Source: Euphorbia lathyris
Lineage: Eukaryota > Streptophyta > Magnoliopsida > Malpighiales > Euphorbiaceae
Length of the DNA: 64,000 nucleotides
Direction of reading: 5' to 3'
Assembly: GCF_963576675.1 (NCBI RefSeq)
Contig: NC_088910.1
Span: forward strand, 87,612,104-87,676,103
The position numbers were made by a program, and so were the translations under genes. A model generated the notes under the pieces. That model saw only the letters and a program-made list of their open reading frames with translations. It ran no database searches and was not told the origin of the DNA. Of this stretch, positions 1 through 10,613 are shown piece by piece. The first letter of the stretch is position 1, and each line of letters begins with the position of its first letter.

Positions 1-166
1 AAATCAGCATACACAAATGTCTTAAAACTAATTAAACATTGGAAGGATTAGAATTAAGACAATATGTGCAACCCTTACGGGGGATTCATTTCAAAAATCA
101 ATCATGGGGCAACTTATAACTGAGTTCCGTAATTATGTATTTTGCCAACATCAAAATGGGGGAGTT
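1..166 (+). mobile_element. 3' tail of a Copia-type internal region with polypurine tract
   Basis: This stretch resembles 4130-4299, the end of the internal region of the next element unit. Both contain the block CAACCCTTACGGGGG and both end in ATCAAAATGGGGGAG just before an LTR. That purine tract matches the conserved plus-strand priming site of plant Copia elements, where the usual form is CATCAAAAAGGGGGAG. The LTR that follows is therefore downstream of one internal region as well as upstream of another. The rest of this upstream unit lies outside the window. Confidence 0.7.
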
Positions 167-1575
167 TGTTGAAACACCTTTCCACAAGATTTTGATTTGA
201 CAAAATCATCCATGATTAAGAGGCAATTAAATTTAAATACTTTGATTTAATTGTACTAATGTGTTTGTTTAATATTGAGTGCAAAAATATATATAAAGTA
301 AAGACAGGACAAAAGTCAGCACAAGCAAAGCTGAGTAGAACGGAACTCAGCATGACAGAATGTAAGCGGAGTGGAGTAGAACTTAGAAGCAAAACGAAGC
401 TGACTAAAGTTAAAGATTTCTTCAGAAGCAGTTACACAGAGCGGAGCTGACCAAGAATGAACTCAGCTTAGAAGTTGAACATCCGAAGATTACGAAGAAA
501 GCTGAATGACTGTCAGGACAACATGAAGGATCCGTTCACTAAAGGACAAAATCTGCAAATCTTCTGCACCAATAATTGGAACCTCGAAGACACATAAAAG
601 ACTAATTCCAAGAGTCATGGGTCATTGGATTATTGGTAAAAGACAACTGGCACAAACAGACAAGCCAGACGTAAGAAGACAAATCTGACGCCTGAAGAAA
701 ACAGAGAAAGGGAATGGCGGAGCAGTCTGAAGCTGGCCAGAAATTGTTCCCCAAAAGAGCCGTTTTGGTGTTAACGGTAACAACAATTCAAGATCCAAAT
801 CTGCAATTTCCTTCTATAAAAGGATAATGAAGAACCTTGGTTTATTATGGAAGCATCAAGAGAAAAATACAAAGAGAGAAAATCTTGAAAGCACTCAAAT
901 ATAAAAAGATCTTACACCCACTTTTCTATTTTCTGTGTAAATGCTAGATTGATTGTTGTATAATCATCTAAAGTGTTCTTTAGCATAAAAAGAACAAGTT
1001 TGTGATCAATAGGAATATTGAGAGTGTTAAGCTGAGTGCTTGGTTGTAAGCATTCAGTGGTAGAGAAATCTAGGTGCTGGGTTGTAGCACTTAGTAGGAG
1101 TTGAGTAGACGAATAGAGGAAGGTACTCTTGCATATTCAACTGCCTTGTAATTGGTTTGTGCTCTACCATTAAAGAGCTCAGTATTGGATTCAAAAAATC
1201 CCGGAGGACTTTGGGGACTGGACGTAGGCAGAGAGGCCGAACCAGGATAAGTGATACTGAGTAATCTCTAAACTCTTTCTCTTATAATTGCATGTATTGT
1301 TTGCTTTATTTACTCAGCATATAAATTGTCTAAGCTGATCTTGAGTAAATAAGTGGTGCTGAGTTAGAAGCTGGCCTCCAAGAGTGTCAATTCTTAACTC
1401 ACAAGAAAACAACTTTGGTCAACATCTGACTAAAGCTGTCTTGAAACATATCTCACCAAGCTGACCAAAAGCTGAGTTAATAAACTCTCAAAATAACTTC
1501 CAGTCAGCTTAATTAAAACACGAAAAAGTTATATTAGTTCCTAACCCCCCCTGGAACTAATTACCAGGGACCAAC
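167..1575 (+). mobile_element. Copia-type LTR, first copy
   Basis: This is a roughly 1.4-kb long terminal repeat that starts TGTTGAAACACC and ends GGGACCAACA. It matches 4300-5782 over its whole length, with substitutions and indels. It contains a TATA box (TATAAAAGG at 815), U3 motifs of the form GCTGAGT...AACTCAGC, and a shared 3' block (TTAGTTCCTAAC plus a C run). It follows a polypurine tract, so it is a 3' LTR for whatever lies to the left. It also precedes an internal region, so it serves as a 5' LTR for the unit to the right. Confidence 0.85.
815..823 (+). promoter_or_regulatory. TATA box of first Copia LTR
   Basis: TATAAAAGG lies in the middle of the LTR, and the same motif occurs at the matching place in the second LTR (5016). 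This is the expected position for the U3/R promoter of an LTR element. Confidence 0.6.
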
Positions 1576-1635
1576 ACTATCAAGCTCAGGCTGGGTTCTC
1601 TTATTACCAGAATCCTCGAAGATCATCAAATCGAC

Positions 1636-2283
1636 TTGATTAATGAAGCAGAAACCTGGGGAACTGAAATCATGGATGCATTGTTGTTTGGGTTAGTATA
1701 TGACCAATGCATCAAACCTAAGAAAGGAAAAGGGGTCATCGAGGAAATCGAGGAGGAAGTTGATGATGAGCAACCTCAGGAAGAAAACATCGCCATAGCT
1801 GAACCTGATGACCAAACCAAGCGAGAGAAGACACGGAAAGCAATCCATACCAGCTCAAAAGATGTTGATGCTGTTCCAAAGAAACTCCGGATTGTCTCAA
1901 AGGGGAAGAAAGTTGATGTTGAGCAGGGTAAGTCAGCAGAGAAAAGAAAGAGGCAAGATGAGCCTGATGAACTGGAAAGTGAGGAAACCCCTCTAAAGAA
2001 GAAAAAGAAAATTTCTGATCCAAGTCCAATTGATGTTGTCCCTCTTGGCTTTGAGGTTCCTGATGATTCTCACTTCGTGAGAAGCCAAGAGATTGACCTT
2101 GAGCAAATTCCTGCTGATCAAGAAGCAGAAGAACTAAGAAACAATGCAGGTCAGCATGATAATGATGAGCATGTTGAGCAACATCAAGAAACTCATGCTG
2201 AGCAAGAACAAACAGGGAATATTGAGCAAGTTGAAAATCCAGCCACACAGAGTAAGACAGTTGATGCTGAGCTCACAGAGTAA
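1636..2283 (+). CDS. Accessory ORF of the Copia-type element, first half
   Basis: This is 215 codons of charged, low-complexity protein: acidic and Lys/Arg-rich runs early, then a C-terminal part rich in the triplets AEQ and VEQ. The first codon here is TTG. The frame is actually open from 1561, across the LTR boundary, with no ATG, so this looks like the middle of a longer protein whose 5' end was lost. The stretch just before 1636 (LRLGSLITRIL) has the feel of the helical tail common in plant retroelement-associated proteins, but I cannot assign a named domain. A single TAA at 2281 separates it from the next ORF in the same frame. It is not a host gene. Whether the stop is read through, or simply decay, cannot be told here. 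Confidence 0.55.
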   Translation: MINEAETWGTEIMDALLFGLVYDQCIKPKKGKGVIEEIEEEVDDEQPQEENIAIAEPDDQTKREKTRKAIHTSSKDVDAVPKKLRIVSKGKKVDVEQGKSAEKRKRQDEPDELESEETPLKKKKKISDPSPIDVVPLGFEVPDDSHFVRSQEIDLEQIPADQEAEELRNNAGQHDNDEHVEQHQETHAEQEQTGNIEQVENPATQSKTVDAELTE

Positions 2284-2292
2284 GAAATAGTC

Positions 2293-3810
2293 ATGGAAGG
2301 CCTCAACACTGATCTCGAGGTAGAGTCATCTCTTGATTCCATTCCTGTTGATCCTTCTCCTCCAACGACCAAAAAGTTGAAAAGGCTTAAGAAGACGGCC
2401 TACAAATCTCCAGTCATTGACCTCCTGGATGATTCACCCCTGAGGGATCAAATCACTGACCTCACGGATCTACAATTTAAGTTCTTCTCAAAGCATACTG
2501 AGTCCTCTACACCGGAAAAACAAGCCTCTGTTACTCATGCTGAGCAACATGCCAAGACTCCAGAAAATCCAAACCAAGCCGAGCAAGAGCTCGAAGTCTT
2601 AGCTGCTCAAGGAGACAAGCAAGCTATGGAAAATCCTGCTCAACCTGAGGTGCCTCTTCCTGCACCAACTCAAGTCCATGTTGAGCAGGTAAATATCTCT
2701 GCGGATCCACCTCCTTCCCATCACATTTCGCAGAATATTGAGCAGTCAGTTCCTGCTGCTAATCAAAATCAAAGTCGAGTTGCTGACCATACTGGCACTT
2801 CCACTCAAGGACAACACCAAACACCTCCTTCATTTGGTGCTACTAGAATCCCGACCACTGAGCTAAATCCTGAGGCACAATATGCTTATCTTCATGCAAC
2901 TGAGTCTAGACGTCGCATCATTGACTCGGCTCAAAATCTTCTCCAGGATTTAAACACTTCTCATGCCGATACTGCTGGGTCTGCCAATGCTGAATCACAA
3001 GAATTCTCGTCTGTCACTCAGCTTCTCAATGAGATCAAGAATCTCAAAGATCTAGTAAGTGTCATGAACACGGTCCAAACACAGCAACCCAAGCAAGAAT
3101 CATTTGTCAAGCTGGCCGAACTAATATTGATGATGGTGAATCATATGAATTCACTTCAGGGACAAATCAACGCTCTACCTGCAGTCAACATGGGCTATGC
3201 TACCTCTGCTGAGTTAAGTCACTATTTTACCAAACTGACTTCTGAGCTGACTGGCACTCGAGACCTTCTCTCCCTAACTTCCCAGTGTTCGATGGATGAA
3301 ATTAGCGAAGATGCCCGTCTTCTAAACCTGAGTAAAGAGAAAATGGAAACTGACCTGGTCAAAACCAATACTATCCTACAAACTACTCAAAGCTTATTTC
3401 GACATGTGCATCACACAAACGCTCAACGTGACATTTACGACAAGGCTGTACTTCGAATGTACCATCAATCTTATGCCCAGCTAACAGACGCAATATCATG
3501 GCTAAGTAAATCACAGGAATACATACTCAGCATGATCAGCGCATCTGTTCGAGTCCCCGGTTCAGTTTTGGATGATGGAGTCCCAGTGTTTGATGGGTTA
3601 TTTGAAAGCACGAAACGTCTCAAGGCCTATTCGGTCAAGCTGACTCGTGCTGCTCTCAATGAAACCTTCATCCCACCTCCGCCTGATGGTGGCAAAACGG
3701 GGGAGAAAGAACAAGTTGATGGAACTCAGCCAAAGGCAGTAGAAACTTCAGGCAGTCAGCAAAAGAGGAAAGACAAAGGAAAAGGGGTAGCTCAAGTCAA
3801 TAGAAAATAG
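2293..3810 (+). CDS. Accessory ORF of the Copia-type element, second half
   Basis: This is 505 codons from an ATG that lies three codons after the upstream TAA, in the same frame. Residues about 1-200 are Pro/Gln/Glu-rich and probably disordered, with repeated AEQ-type triplets. Residues about 230-430 look helical with heptad-like leucines (around LLNEIKNLKDLVSVM and further on) and could form a coiled coil. The C-terminus is basic (KRKDKGKGVAQVNRK). There is no zinc knuckle, protease or polymerase motif. By position, in a short internal region between LTRs, it is an element-encoded protein: a gag-like or extra ORF. I do not recognise a family and propose no function. Confidence 0.6.
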   Translation: MEGLNTDLEVESSLDSIPVDPSPPTTKKLKRLKKTAYKSPVIDLLDDSPLRDQITDLTDLQFKFFSKHTESSTPEKQASVTHAEQHAKTPENPNQAEQELEVLAAQGDKQAMENPAQPEVPLPAPTQVHVEQVNISADPPPSHHISQNIEQSVPAANQNQSRVADHTGTSTQGQHQTPPSFGATRIPTTELNPEAQYAYLHATESRRRIIDSAQNLLQDLNTSHADTAGSANAESQEFSSVTQLLNEIKNLKDLVSVMNTVQTQQPKQESFVKLAELILMMVNHMNSLQGQINALPAVNMGYATSAELSHYFTKLTSELTGTRDLLSLTSQCSMDEISEDARLLNLSKEKMETDLVKTNTILQTTQSLFRHVHHTNAQRDIYDKAVLRMYHQSYAQLTDAISWLSKSQEYILSMISASVRVPGSVLDDGVPVFDGLFESTKRLKAYSVKLTRAALNETFIPPPPDGGKTGEKEQVDGTQPKAVETSGSQQKRKDKGKGVAQVNRK

Positions 3811-4299
3811 ATTAGCTTTAAGAAATTGACTTGCGTATTTTGTATGCTGACCATTTATATCATCTTAAGCATCTTTTCATTCACATTGTTTTTCATAAGT
3901 GATGCTTACTATTATACTATATGCTGATCTGTCTAAAATTGAACAAACAAATAAATTCAAATTAAAAATATACTCAGTACACATTAACTCTGATACATCC
4001 ACACATAAACTCTGATACCAAAACTATTCATGTATCAAACTGAGTAAACATTGAACTCTTCTGAAAGTTGACCTAGGCTCATCTGAATTAGATCTTAGAA
4101 GGTCTAGAATTGAACTAAGTCAGTATAAACAGGTCTTCCCTTATTACTCAATTAAATCTTAGAAGGTTTAGAGTTAAGACAATATATGCAACCCTTACGG
4201 GGGAGTAATTTCAGAAGAATAAAAAGTAATTCAATCATGGGAATTTCAATACTGAGTTCCATAAATTAAATATTTTGCCAACATCAAAATGGGGGAGTT

Positions 4300-5782
4300 T
4301 ATTGAAACACCTTTCCACAAGATTTTGATTTGACAAAATCATTTAAGTTTAATCCATGATTAAGAGATAATTAAATTTAAGTGCTTTGATTTAATTGTAC
4401 TAATCCGTTTGTTCAATATTGAGTATAAACATAAATGCAAAAGGAAATAAAAATTAAGACAGGACAAAGTCAGCATGAGAACACAACACAAGCTGAGTGA
4501 AAAGCAACTCAGCACAAGAGAAAATAAGTCATCTTCAAAACAACAGCTTAAGAATGAAGCTGATCAAAGAAGCTGAGTGGAACGAAACTCAGCATGAAAG
4601 AAATCTGCTTCAGAACGAAGCTGACCATGGAAAGCTGAGTGAAAAAGAACTCAGTATGAGATTTGATGACAATCAAAGACAATAACTATCGAAGTAAAGC
4701 TGAGTGATTTTCAGGACAGCATGAATGATCCGTTAGCTAAAAGACAAATCCGACAACTGTCTGCACCAATAATTGAAGCCTTGGAATTACGCAAAAGCCA
4801 AATTCCGAGATGCATGGGTCAACTGTTCGTTGATATACGACAAACTGCCGCAAGAAGACAAAGCCTGTAGTAAGAAGTCAAGCATGACATCTGAAGAAAT
4901 TAGAAAACAAGATTGGCCTGCACATCTGAAGCTGACCAGAAGTTTGTCCCCAAAAGAGCCGTTTTGGATTCAACGGACAAATCAAATTCAAATCATTTGA
5001 TCCTCAAAATACAACTATAAAAGGCCAAGCAATCCTCTTGGATCATTTCCGATTTATACAGAAAATACAAGTGAGAAAGATACAAATTCAAAGCACTCAA
5101 AAACAAGAAAGAGATCTTACACCAACCTTCTATTCCTTGTGTAAATGCTAGATTGATTGCCTGTAATCATCTAAAGTGTTCTTTATCTGAAGAAGAACAA
5201 TTTTGTTTTCAATTGTAATATTGAGAGTGTTGTGCTGAGTACTCGGTATTAAGTACTCAGTGGTAGAGAAATCTAGGTGCTGGGTTGTAGCACTTAGTAG
5301 GAGTTGAGTAGACGAATAGAGGAAGGTACTCTTGCATATTCAACTGCCTTGTAACCGGTTTGTGCTCTACCTTTAAAGAGCTCAGTATTGGATTCTAAAA
5401 GCCCGGAGGAGTCTGGGGACTGGACGTAGGCGGAGAGGCCGAACCAGGATAAGTCATACTGAGTAATTTCTAACTCTCTTAATATATATATATATGCATG
5501 TGTTGTTTGTTATACTTACTTAGCATATAAACTGTTTAAAGCTGACACTGAGTAAAATTAGAGTGCTGAGTTGGAAGCTGACCACAAAAGTGTCAATTCC
5601 CAACTCACAAGTGAAACAATCTTAGTCAACATCTGACTAAAGTTGTCTCACACTAAGATCGGCCAAGCTGACCAAAACTGAGTTAATAAACTCACTAAAA
5701 TTATCAAGTCAGCAAGATTAATTAGCTAAAAAGTTACATTAGTTCCTAACCCCCCCTTGGAACTAATCACACGGGACCAACA
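4300..5782 (+). mobile_element. Copia-type LTR, second copy
   Basis: This is the 3' LTR of the unit. It starts TATTGAAACACC, where the canonical TG has mutated to TA, and ends GGGACCAACA. It is about 74 bp longer than the first copy, largely because of extra GCTGAGT...AACTCAGC repeat units in the U3 part (about 4480-4680), plus a small insertion near 4346 and an AT run near 5482. A TATA box (TATAAAAGG) lies at 5016. The similarity ends at 5782-5785, where Tat-type Gypsy sequence starts, so the array was inserted there. Confidence 0.85.
5016..5024 (+). promoter_or_regulatory. TATA box of second Copia LTR
   Basis: TATAAAAGG is at the same place in the LTR as the box at 815. Confidence 0.55.
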
Positions 5783-6760
5783 CTACGTGGCTTTGATTCC
5801 CAAAAAAATTAACGGGGTACGTAGGAAGCTTGACAAAATAAGAAATTATCAAGTCCAAGCCAAAAAATATTGGAAGATGAACTTACAGGGAAATCTGGTG
5901 TGCAAAGGGTGAAAAATCACGGAAAACTCTTGCAGGAACTGAGAAGGCAGTCGAAATAAGAAAAAACGCCAGTCAAGAAGCAATAAATTCCACCTACATG
6001 CGGAGGAGATAAAAAGCCCTAAAGGACTTTATGGAACTTTTAGGGGGGCTTCTGATAACATTCGCCATAAAACATGAAGGATTAAAGCTGAGAATATTTC
6101 CACAAAGGAGGACCTGAAGGGTGAAAAGACAAGATAAGACCCGCCTCCCTGGCATATAGGGCGTACGGCTGGAAATACGACGTCGTACTATGAGTTAATC
6201 CTGAGATCCGCCTAGAAGGGTACAGCTGGAAATACGGTGCCGTATTGTAGATCCATTCCGAGATTCGCCTAAAGGAAGAATATGGGATCCGCCCCACATG
6301 ACGGTCCGCCCTTATGGAAAACTAAGCAGGCATACAACGAAACTCATTATCATTAAGTTAGCACTAATGATACCTTAAAGACAATAACAACTCGGAGATT
6401 AAAGGTCAGAGTTAAGCTGCATTAAAGGTCTCTAAACCACTATCAAGGAGAAACCTATGGCATTGATGATAGTAATAACTCCATTAATACTTAAACCCTC
6501 AAGTATAACTAAAGTAACATCAAAACCCACATTCAAGGACAATAAAAGGGATTAATGCGATTGTTACAGAATTGCATATAAATACCCCAGCTTCCTGGTA
6601 TCAAAGGTACACTTACACACTATCCTCAACCCTACTTTGTCATTACAGTTTATTCTCTTGAGAATTTTATTGACTTAGGCATCGGAGTGTCCCCGGCCGA
6701 TTCTATCGACGCCTCACAGGGAAGTGTTCCGATCAAGAATCTTTTCACAAGATATCACAT
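5783..6760 (+). mobile_element. 3' end and LTR of a Tat-lineage Gypsy element
   Basis: The block CTACGTGGCTTTGATTCCC followed by GGGGTACGTAGGAAGC is the signature found after the pol region of plant Tat/Ogre-type Gypsy elements. A polypurine tract (TTTTAGGGGGGCTT, 6038-6051) is followed by TGATAACATT, the likely LTR start at 6053. The LTR holds a purine-rich U3, a TATA-like ATATAAATA near 6585, and the late block CGGAGTGTCCCCGGCC. Its right end is near 6748-6760 (CACAAGATATCACA), not resolved exactly. Everything upstream of 5783 was displaced by the Copia-type array. Confidence 0.65.
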
Positions 6761-7019
6761 ACATAGATAGGAAAATTTAAGATAAATGTTTGGAAAACGA
6801 AGAGAGAGAAAAAGACATTAGAGAATAAAGAAATGTGATTTAAAAAATAAAAAAATAATATATAACAATAAAGGTATTATAAAAATTAGTGATAAAGGAT
6901 AAATAATTATTTTTAGAATTTGCAAGTTCTGCATTTTAGGTGAAAAAGTTAAAATGATCATGTTAGACAATCAATTGGTTCTAATAGATGATATGTATTT
7001 CATTGTTATATATTACTAC
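6761..7019. other. AT-rich spacer without genes
   Basis: This is plain AT-rich DNA with short A and T runs between the Gypsy LTR and the organelle-derived block. I see no ORF, repeat structure or RNA gene. Confidence 0.6.
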
Positions 7020-7089
7020 CAAATTCAATGTAGACCCTTCGGGCAGGGATAATCATTCCGGTCTTGGGATAGGCAGTGACCATTCTCAA

Positions 7090-7157
7090 GAAACGACGGC
7101 AGGAGGGCCCTTGATCTATGAGTCAATGAAACGACGGCAGGAGGGCCCTTGATCTAT
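7090..7157 (+). repeat. 30-bp direct repeat, two copies
   Basis: GAAACGACGGCAGGAGGGCC and the ten bases after it occur at 7090-7119 and again at 7128-7157, separated by 8 bp. Short direct repeats like this are usual in plant mitochondrial DNA. Confidence 0.8.
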
Positions 7158-7268
7158 CATCAATAGAGGGATCAAAAAAGGGCTTTGCTTCCCTTTACAA
7201 TATGAAGAAAGAAATAATAAGGGTCGAAGTTTAGACCGCTCATAGTAGTTTTACCTATAGAAAAGATC

Positions 7269-7355
7269 ATGAAAGAGGCGATCAGAATGATACTCGAATC
7301 CATTTACGATTCCGAGTTTCCAGACACATCGCACTTCCGCTCGGGTCGAGGCTGC
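7269..7355 (+). pseudogene. matR: Fragment of mitochondrial matR (intron maturase)
   Basis: About 29 codons (MKEAIRMILES ... SGRGC) match the part of the mitochondrial group II intron maturase that lies just before the reverse transcriptase domain. The family reads almost the same there (MKEAIRMVLESIYDPEF). Both flanks leave the gene abruptly, and after SGRGC the frame runs on into unrelated sequence. This is a gene scrap, not a working maturase. Its presence is the main evidence that part of this block came through the mitochondrion. Confidence 0.65.
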
Positions 7356-7437
7356 TTCTTTTATAGGATCGGGGGGATAGGAGAAACGATTTTAGCTTTT
7401 AGAGCAAGAAAGTCGGGTCCAGTACGAGCGAGATTGA

Positions 7438-7554
<117 letters not shown>

Positions 7555-7594
7555 TGAGAAGAAAATCATTAATATATTGCTTATGTAGCTTACC

Positions 7595-8372
<778 letters not shown>

Positions 8373-8450
8373 TCCAGTGATTCACGTTTGATTTATTATT
8401 TGAATTGCAGTTAAACTCTGCCCAATCTTTTACTAAAAGGATTGAGCCGA
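8373..8450 (+). other. Chloroplast rbcL 3' flank
   Basis: ATCCAGTGATTCACG and then ACTCTGCCCAATCTTTTACTA with AAGGATTGAGCCGAA are typical of the chloroplast spacer after rbcL. The match fades after about 8475, which marks the limit of the chloroplast piece. Confidence 0.6.
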
Positions 8451-9669
8451 ACCCAAGGATTCTATTGTATAGATTTTTGTCTCTTTCGTTACCAGAAAGA
8501 AATGCCTAAGGTAATGCCCATAGCTCAGACTGAGGTGGCCCTATACGGCTTAGAACAGTACTGATGCTAACGTCTTAGACCAGGCAGAGGTGGCCCAGAC
8601 CTGTACTTTTTTTATTACTGATCCCCGTAAAGCTTACTGAACCTAGATTGCTGACCAATCGAGGTGTATCACAGCCAAAGAATGGCCTTTAAGATCGAAT
8701 TGGGGCTCATGAAAGTTACGAAAAACCGTGTTTTTTCGATATAAATAGACAATTTTTGAAAATTGTATATCTTATGTAATTCAATTTGTGGGATCTGGGA
8801 AGCAAGGTGTTACCGAGCTGATAGCCCTTGCTAAATTTCAAGAAATTGATAGAATCACGTCTTTTTTGCTGTAAAAAAATCAACGAAAACTTGATAACTA
8901 ATATGCACGGCATTCGAAAAATGAAATGGTTTTTCGGAAGTCTAATTTCTGGGCTCGAGCAGACCAACTCGGAGAGGTACATCGTAGCTTTACCGGGACG
9001 GAGTCTCGGTCGCAAAGAGAGAGGTTCAAAGTAGGGGAACTCGATCAAAGCGAGAGGTACGGAGGGAGTACGAAGTTTCTTTCTTTACCGGAGGACAAGA
9101 AAACTTAAGTACTTTTCCCGGGAAAGAGGAAAGGAAGTCGACCAGACCAGTAGCGAGAAGTAAAGGAGTGGCATCAGCTCGACCTGGGGAAGAGGCTTAG
9201 GAAGAAACTTTACCAGGAACGAACTCCAGCAGAGGTTTTAAGTTGGCTAATCTCCTCTCAAACTTGTTCCTGAAATCAAACTGAAGAAAAGCAAGAATTT
9301 CTTAGTTTACGGAAAGAAGCTAGCAATGAAAGACTTAGCAGTACAGGTACAGCTAGCACTGATCAAAATGTAAAATCGCCAAAATTATCGACTATTTTTG
9401 TACCTTATTAGTAACCAGCAACTAAAGCGCTAATGAGCAATGGCTTTCTTTTCTATCATAGTTGCAAGGCTTCCAAACCTTAATTAAGTACCAAAGGCTG
9501 CTTTCGCTTGCTTTCATAAGGGGGTTGTTCACTACAAACTATCAGCGCTTTCTTAGATTGAACAGTAATAAGATAAGTCGTTGTTCAATCTCTAAGGCGG
9601 CTTTCCGCGGATAACGGAGCGCCTAAGCAGAGCTTGGGCCTATGGTTGCAACCAACAATTGCCTATCTT

Positions 9670-9909
9670 CGCCCAAGATAGACCATTAGCGCAGAAAAAA
9701 GTTTGACATAGTCACCTATCTATATGCTTGAGCCTCATGAGGGCTTGCTTTGCTATCCAGACTACACAGATATATATAAAGGCCTTTTGCTCCTTCTTGA
9801 ATTCTTACTAAGTGTTGATGAAGCATCTCCGTTCTCTGATATCCTCATACTTTTTTTTGTGTGTCACTATAGCTTAGCATCTCCTCGTGAGATACATCGT
9901 TGCGGTTGG
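9670..9909 (+). repeat. Flank copy A, left part (repeated at 22338)
   Basis: The sequence from CGCCCAAGATAGACC to GATACATCGTTGCGGTTGG is present again at 22338-22580 with only a few substitutions (for example CACCTATCT versus CACATATCT). Here it is cut at 9909 by the Athila-type element, whose 5-bp target duplication GTTGG occupies 9905-9909. The other part of copy A resumes at 16502. Confidence 0.9.
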
Positions 9910-10337
9910 TGATAGGGGTCAAAAACCCCTATCTTTGGGTACGGTTTTAGGACGGTTTTTAGTGTTATTTCGTGAATAAGCGAACAATTCTCGCATTTAT
10001 ATGCTTTTGTGTGAGTTAGTTAGAAATTGGAAATGTTTTATTAACTTTTCGTTGTTTAGGCTCGTTTTCTGATCATTTTAGGCAAATATGGCCAAAATGG
10101 CATGTATGTTATAATTCCGTTATCTTTTATAGCTAATTGATCCGCCAAAAGTCGCACCAAACGGAGCGTTTGCTCAAAATGAGCGATTGGCGGGTCAATT
10201 TAGCCTTGAGACTAATTCTATTTGGAGTTTTTGTGCATGCGCAGGGATAAGTTTGGGCGAAAGTTACATCATGGGACATCGAGCAACCGCGCGGAGGCGT
10301 GCAGGGCAAAACCGCTCGTCGGACTGGCCTTTTTAGG

Positions 10338-10490
10338 CCAGCTCGCCGTGAGCAGGCCCTCAGGGGCCTGCTCGGGCGAGCTGGCCGTGCCAGCTCGGGC
10401 AGGCTGGCCAAGCCAGCTCGCCGAGCAGGCCCTCAAGGGCCCGCTCGCGGCCAGCTCGCCGAGCAGCGCGCCCTGCTGGGCGAGCTGACC
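10338..10490. repeat. GC-rich palindromic minisatellite in the 5' LTR
   Basis: Repeated, partly inverted units of CAGCTCGCCGAGCAGG and GAGCTGGCC lie in an otherwise AT-rich LTR. The 3' LTR keeps only the last short part (about 15408-15445). The non-coding internal region has a related cluster at about 13215-13325. Confidence 0.85.
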
Positions 10491-10604
10491 TGCGGAAATT
10501 GGTCAAAAATCCCAATTTTGCCCCCACGACTCCACGACCGGTCCCACGACTTCCTACCTGCATAAGGACACGAAATAGGTCAGAAAGAGGGCCCGAGCTA
10601 CGTC

Positions 10605-10613
10605 TATAAATAG
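10605..10613 (+). promoter_or_regulatory. TATA box of Athila-type 5' LTR
   Basis: TATAAATAG lies in the LTR after a GC-rich stretch. The identical box is in the 3' LTR at 15560. This is the likely core promoter for the element's transcript. Confidence 0.65.

Larger units (their letters stand above)
1576..4299 (+). mobile_element. Short internal region of a non-autonomous Copia-type element
   Basis: Only about 2.7 kb separates the two LTRs. I see no protease, integrase, reverse transcriptase or RNase H in any frame. The sequence right after the LTR (CTATCAAGCTCAGG) only weakly resembles the initiator-methionine tRNA primer site TGGTATCAGAGC, so the primer site is degenerate or deleted. The region carries one long open frame split by a stop (1561-3810), then about 480 bp of AT-rich non-coding DNA and a polypurine tract at 4286-4296. 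Lacking pol, it must depend on enzymes supplied elsewhere or is a dead deletion product. Confidence 0.75.

Noticed and set aside
7090..7157. CRISPR-like repeat
   Set aside because: There are only two copies with an 8-bp gap, in organelle-derived DNA of a plant.
9724..9912. Small ORF starting MLEPHEGLLCYPDY, repeated at 22392
   Set aside because: It is part of the duplicated organelle-like flank, is short, and shows no sign of coding constraint. Duplication alone explains why it appears twice.
10133..10565. Several Ala/Arg/Gly-rich ORFs on both strands, also near 13185-13469 and 15201-15520
   Set aside because: They arise from the GC-rich palindromic minisatellite of the Athila-type element, where stop codons are rare in every frame.
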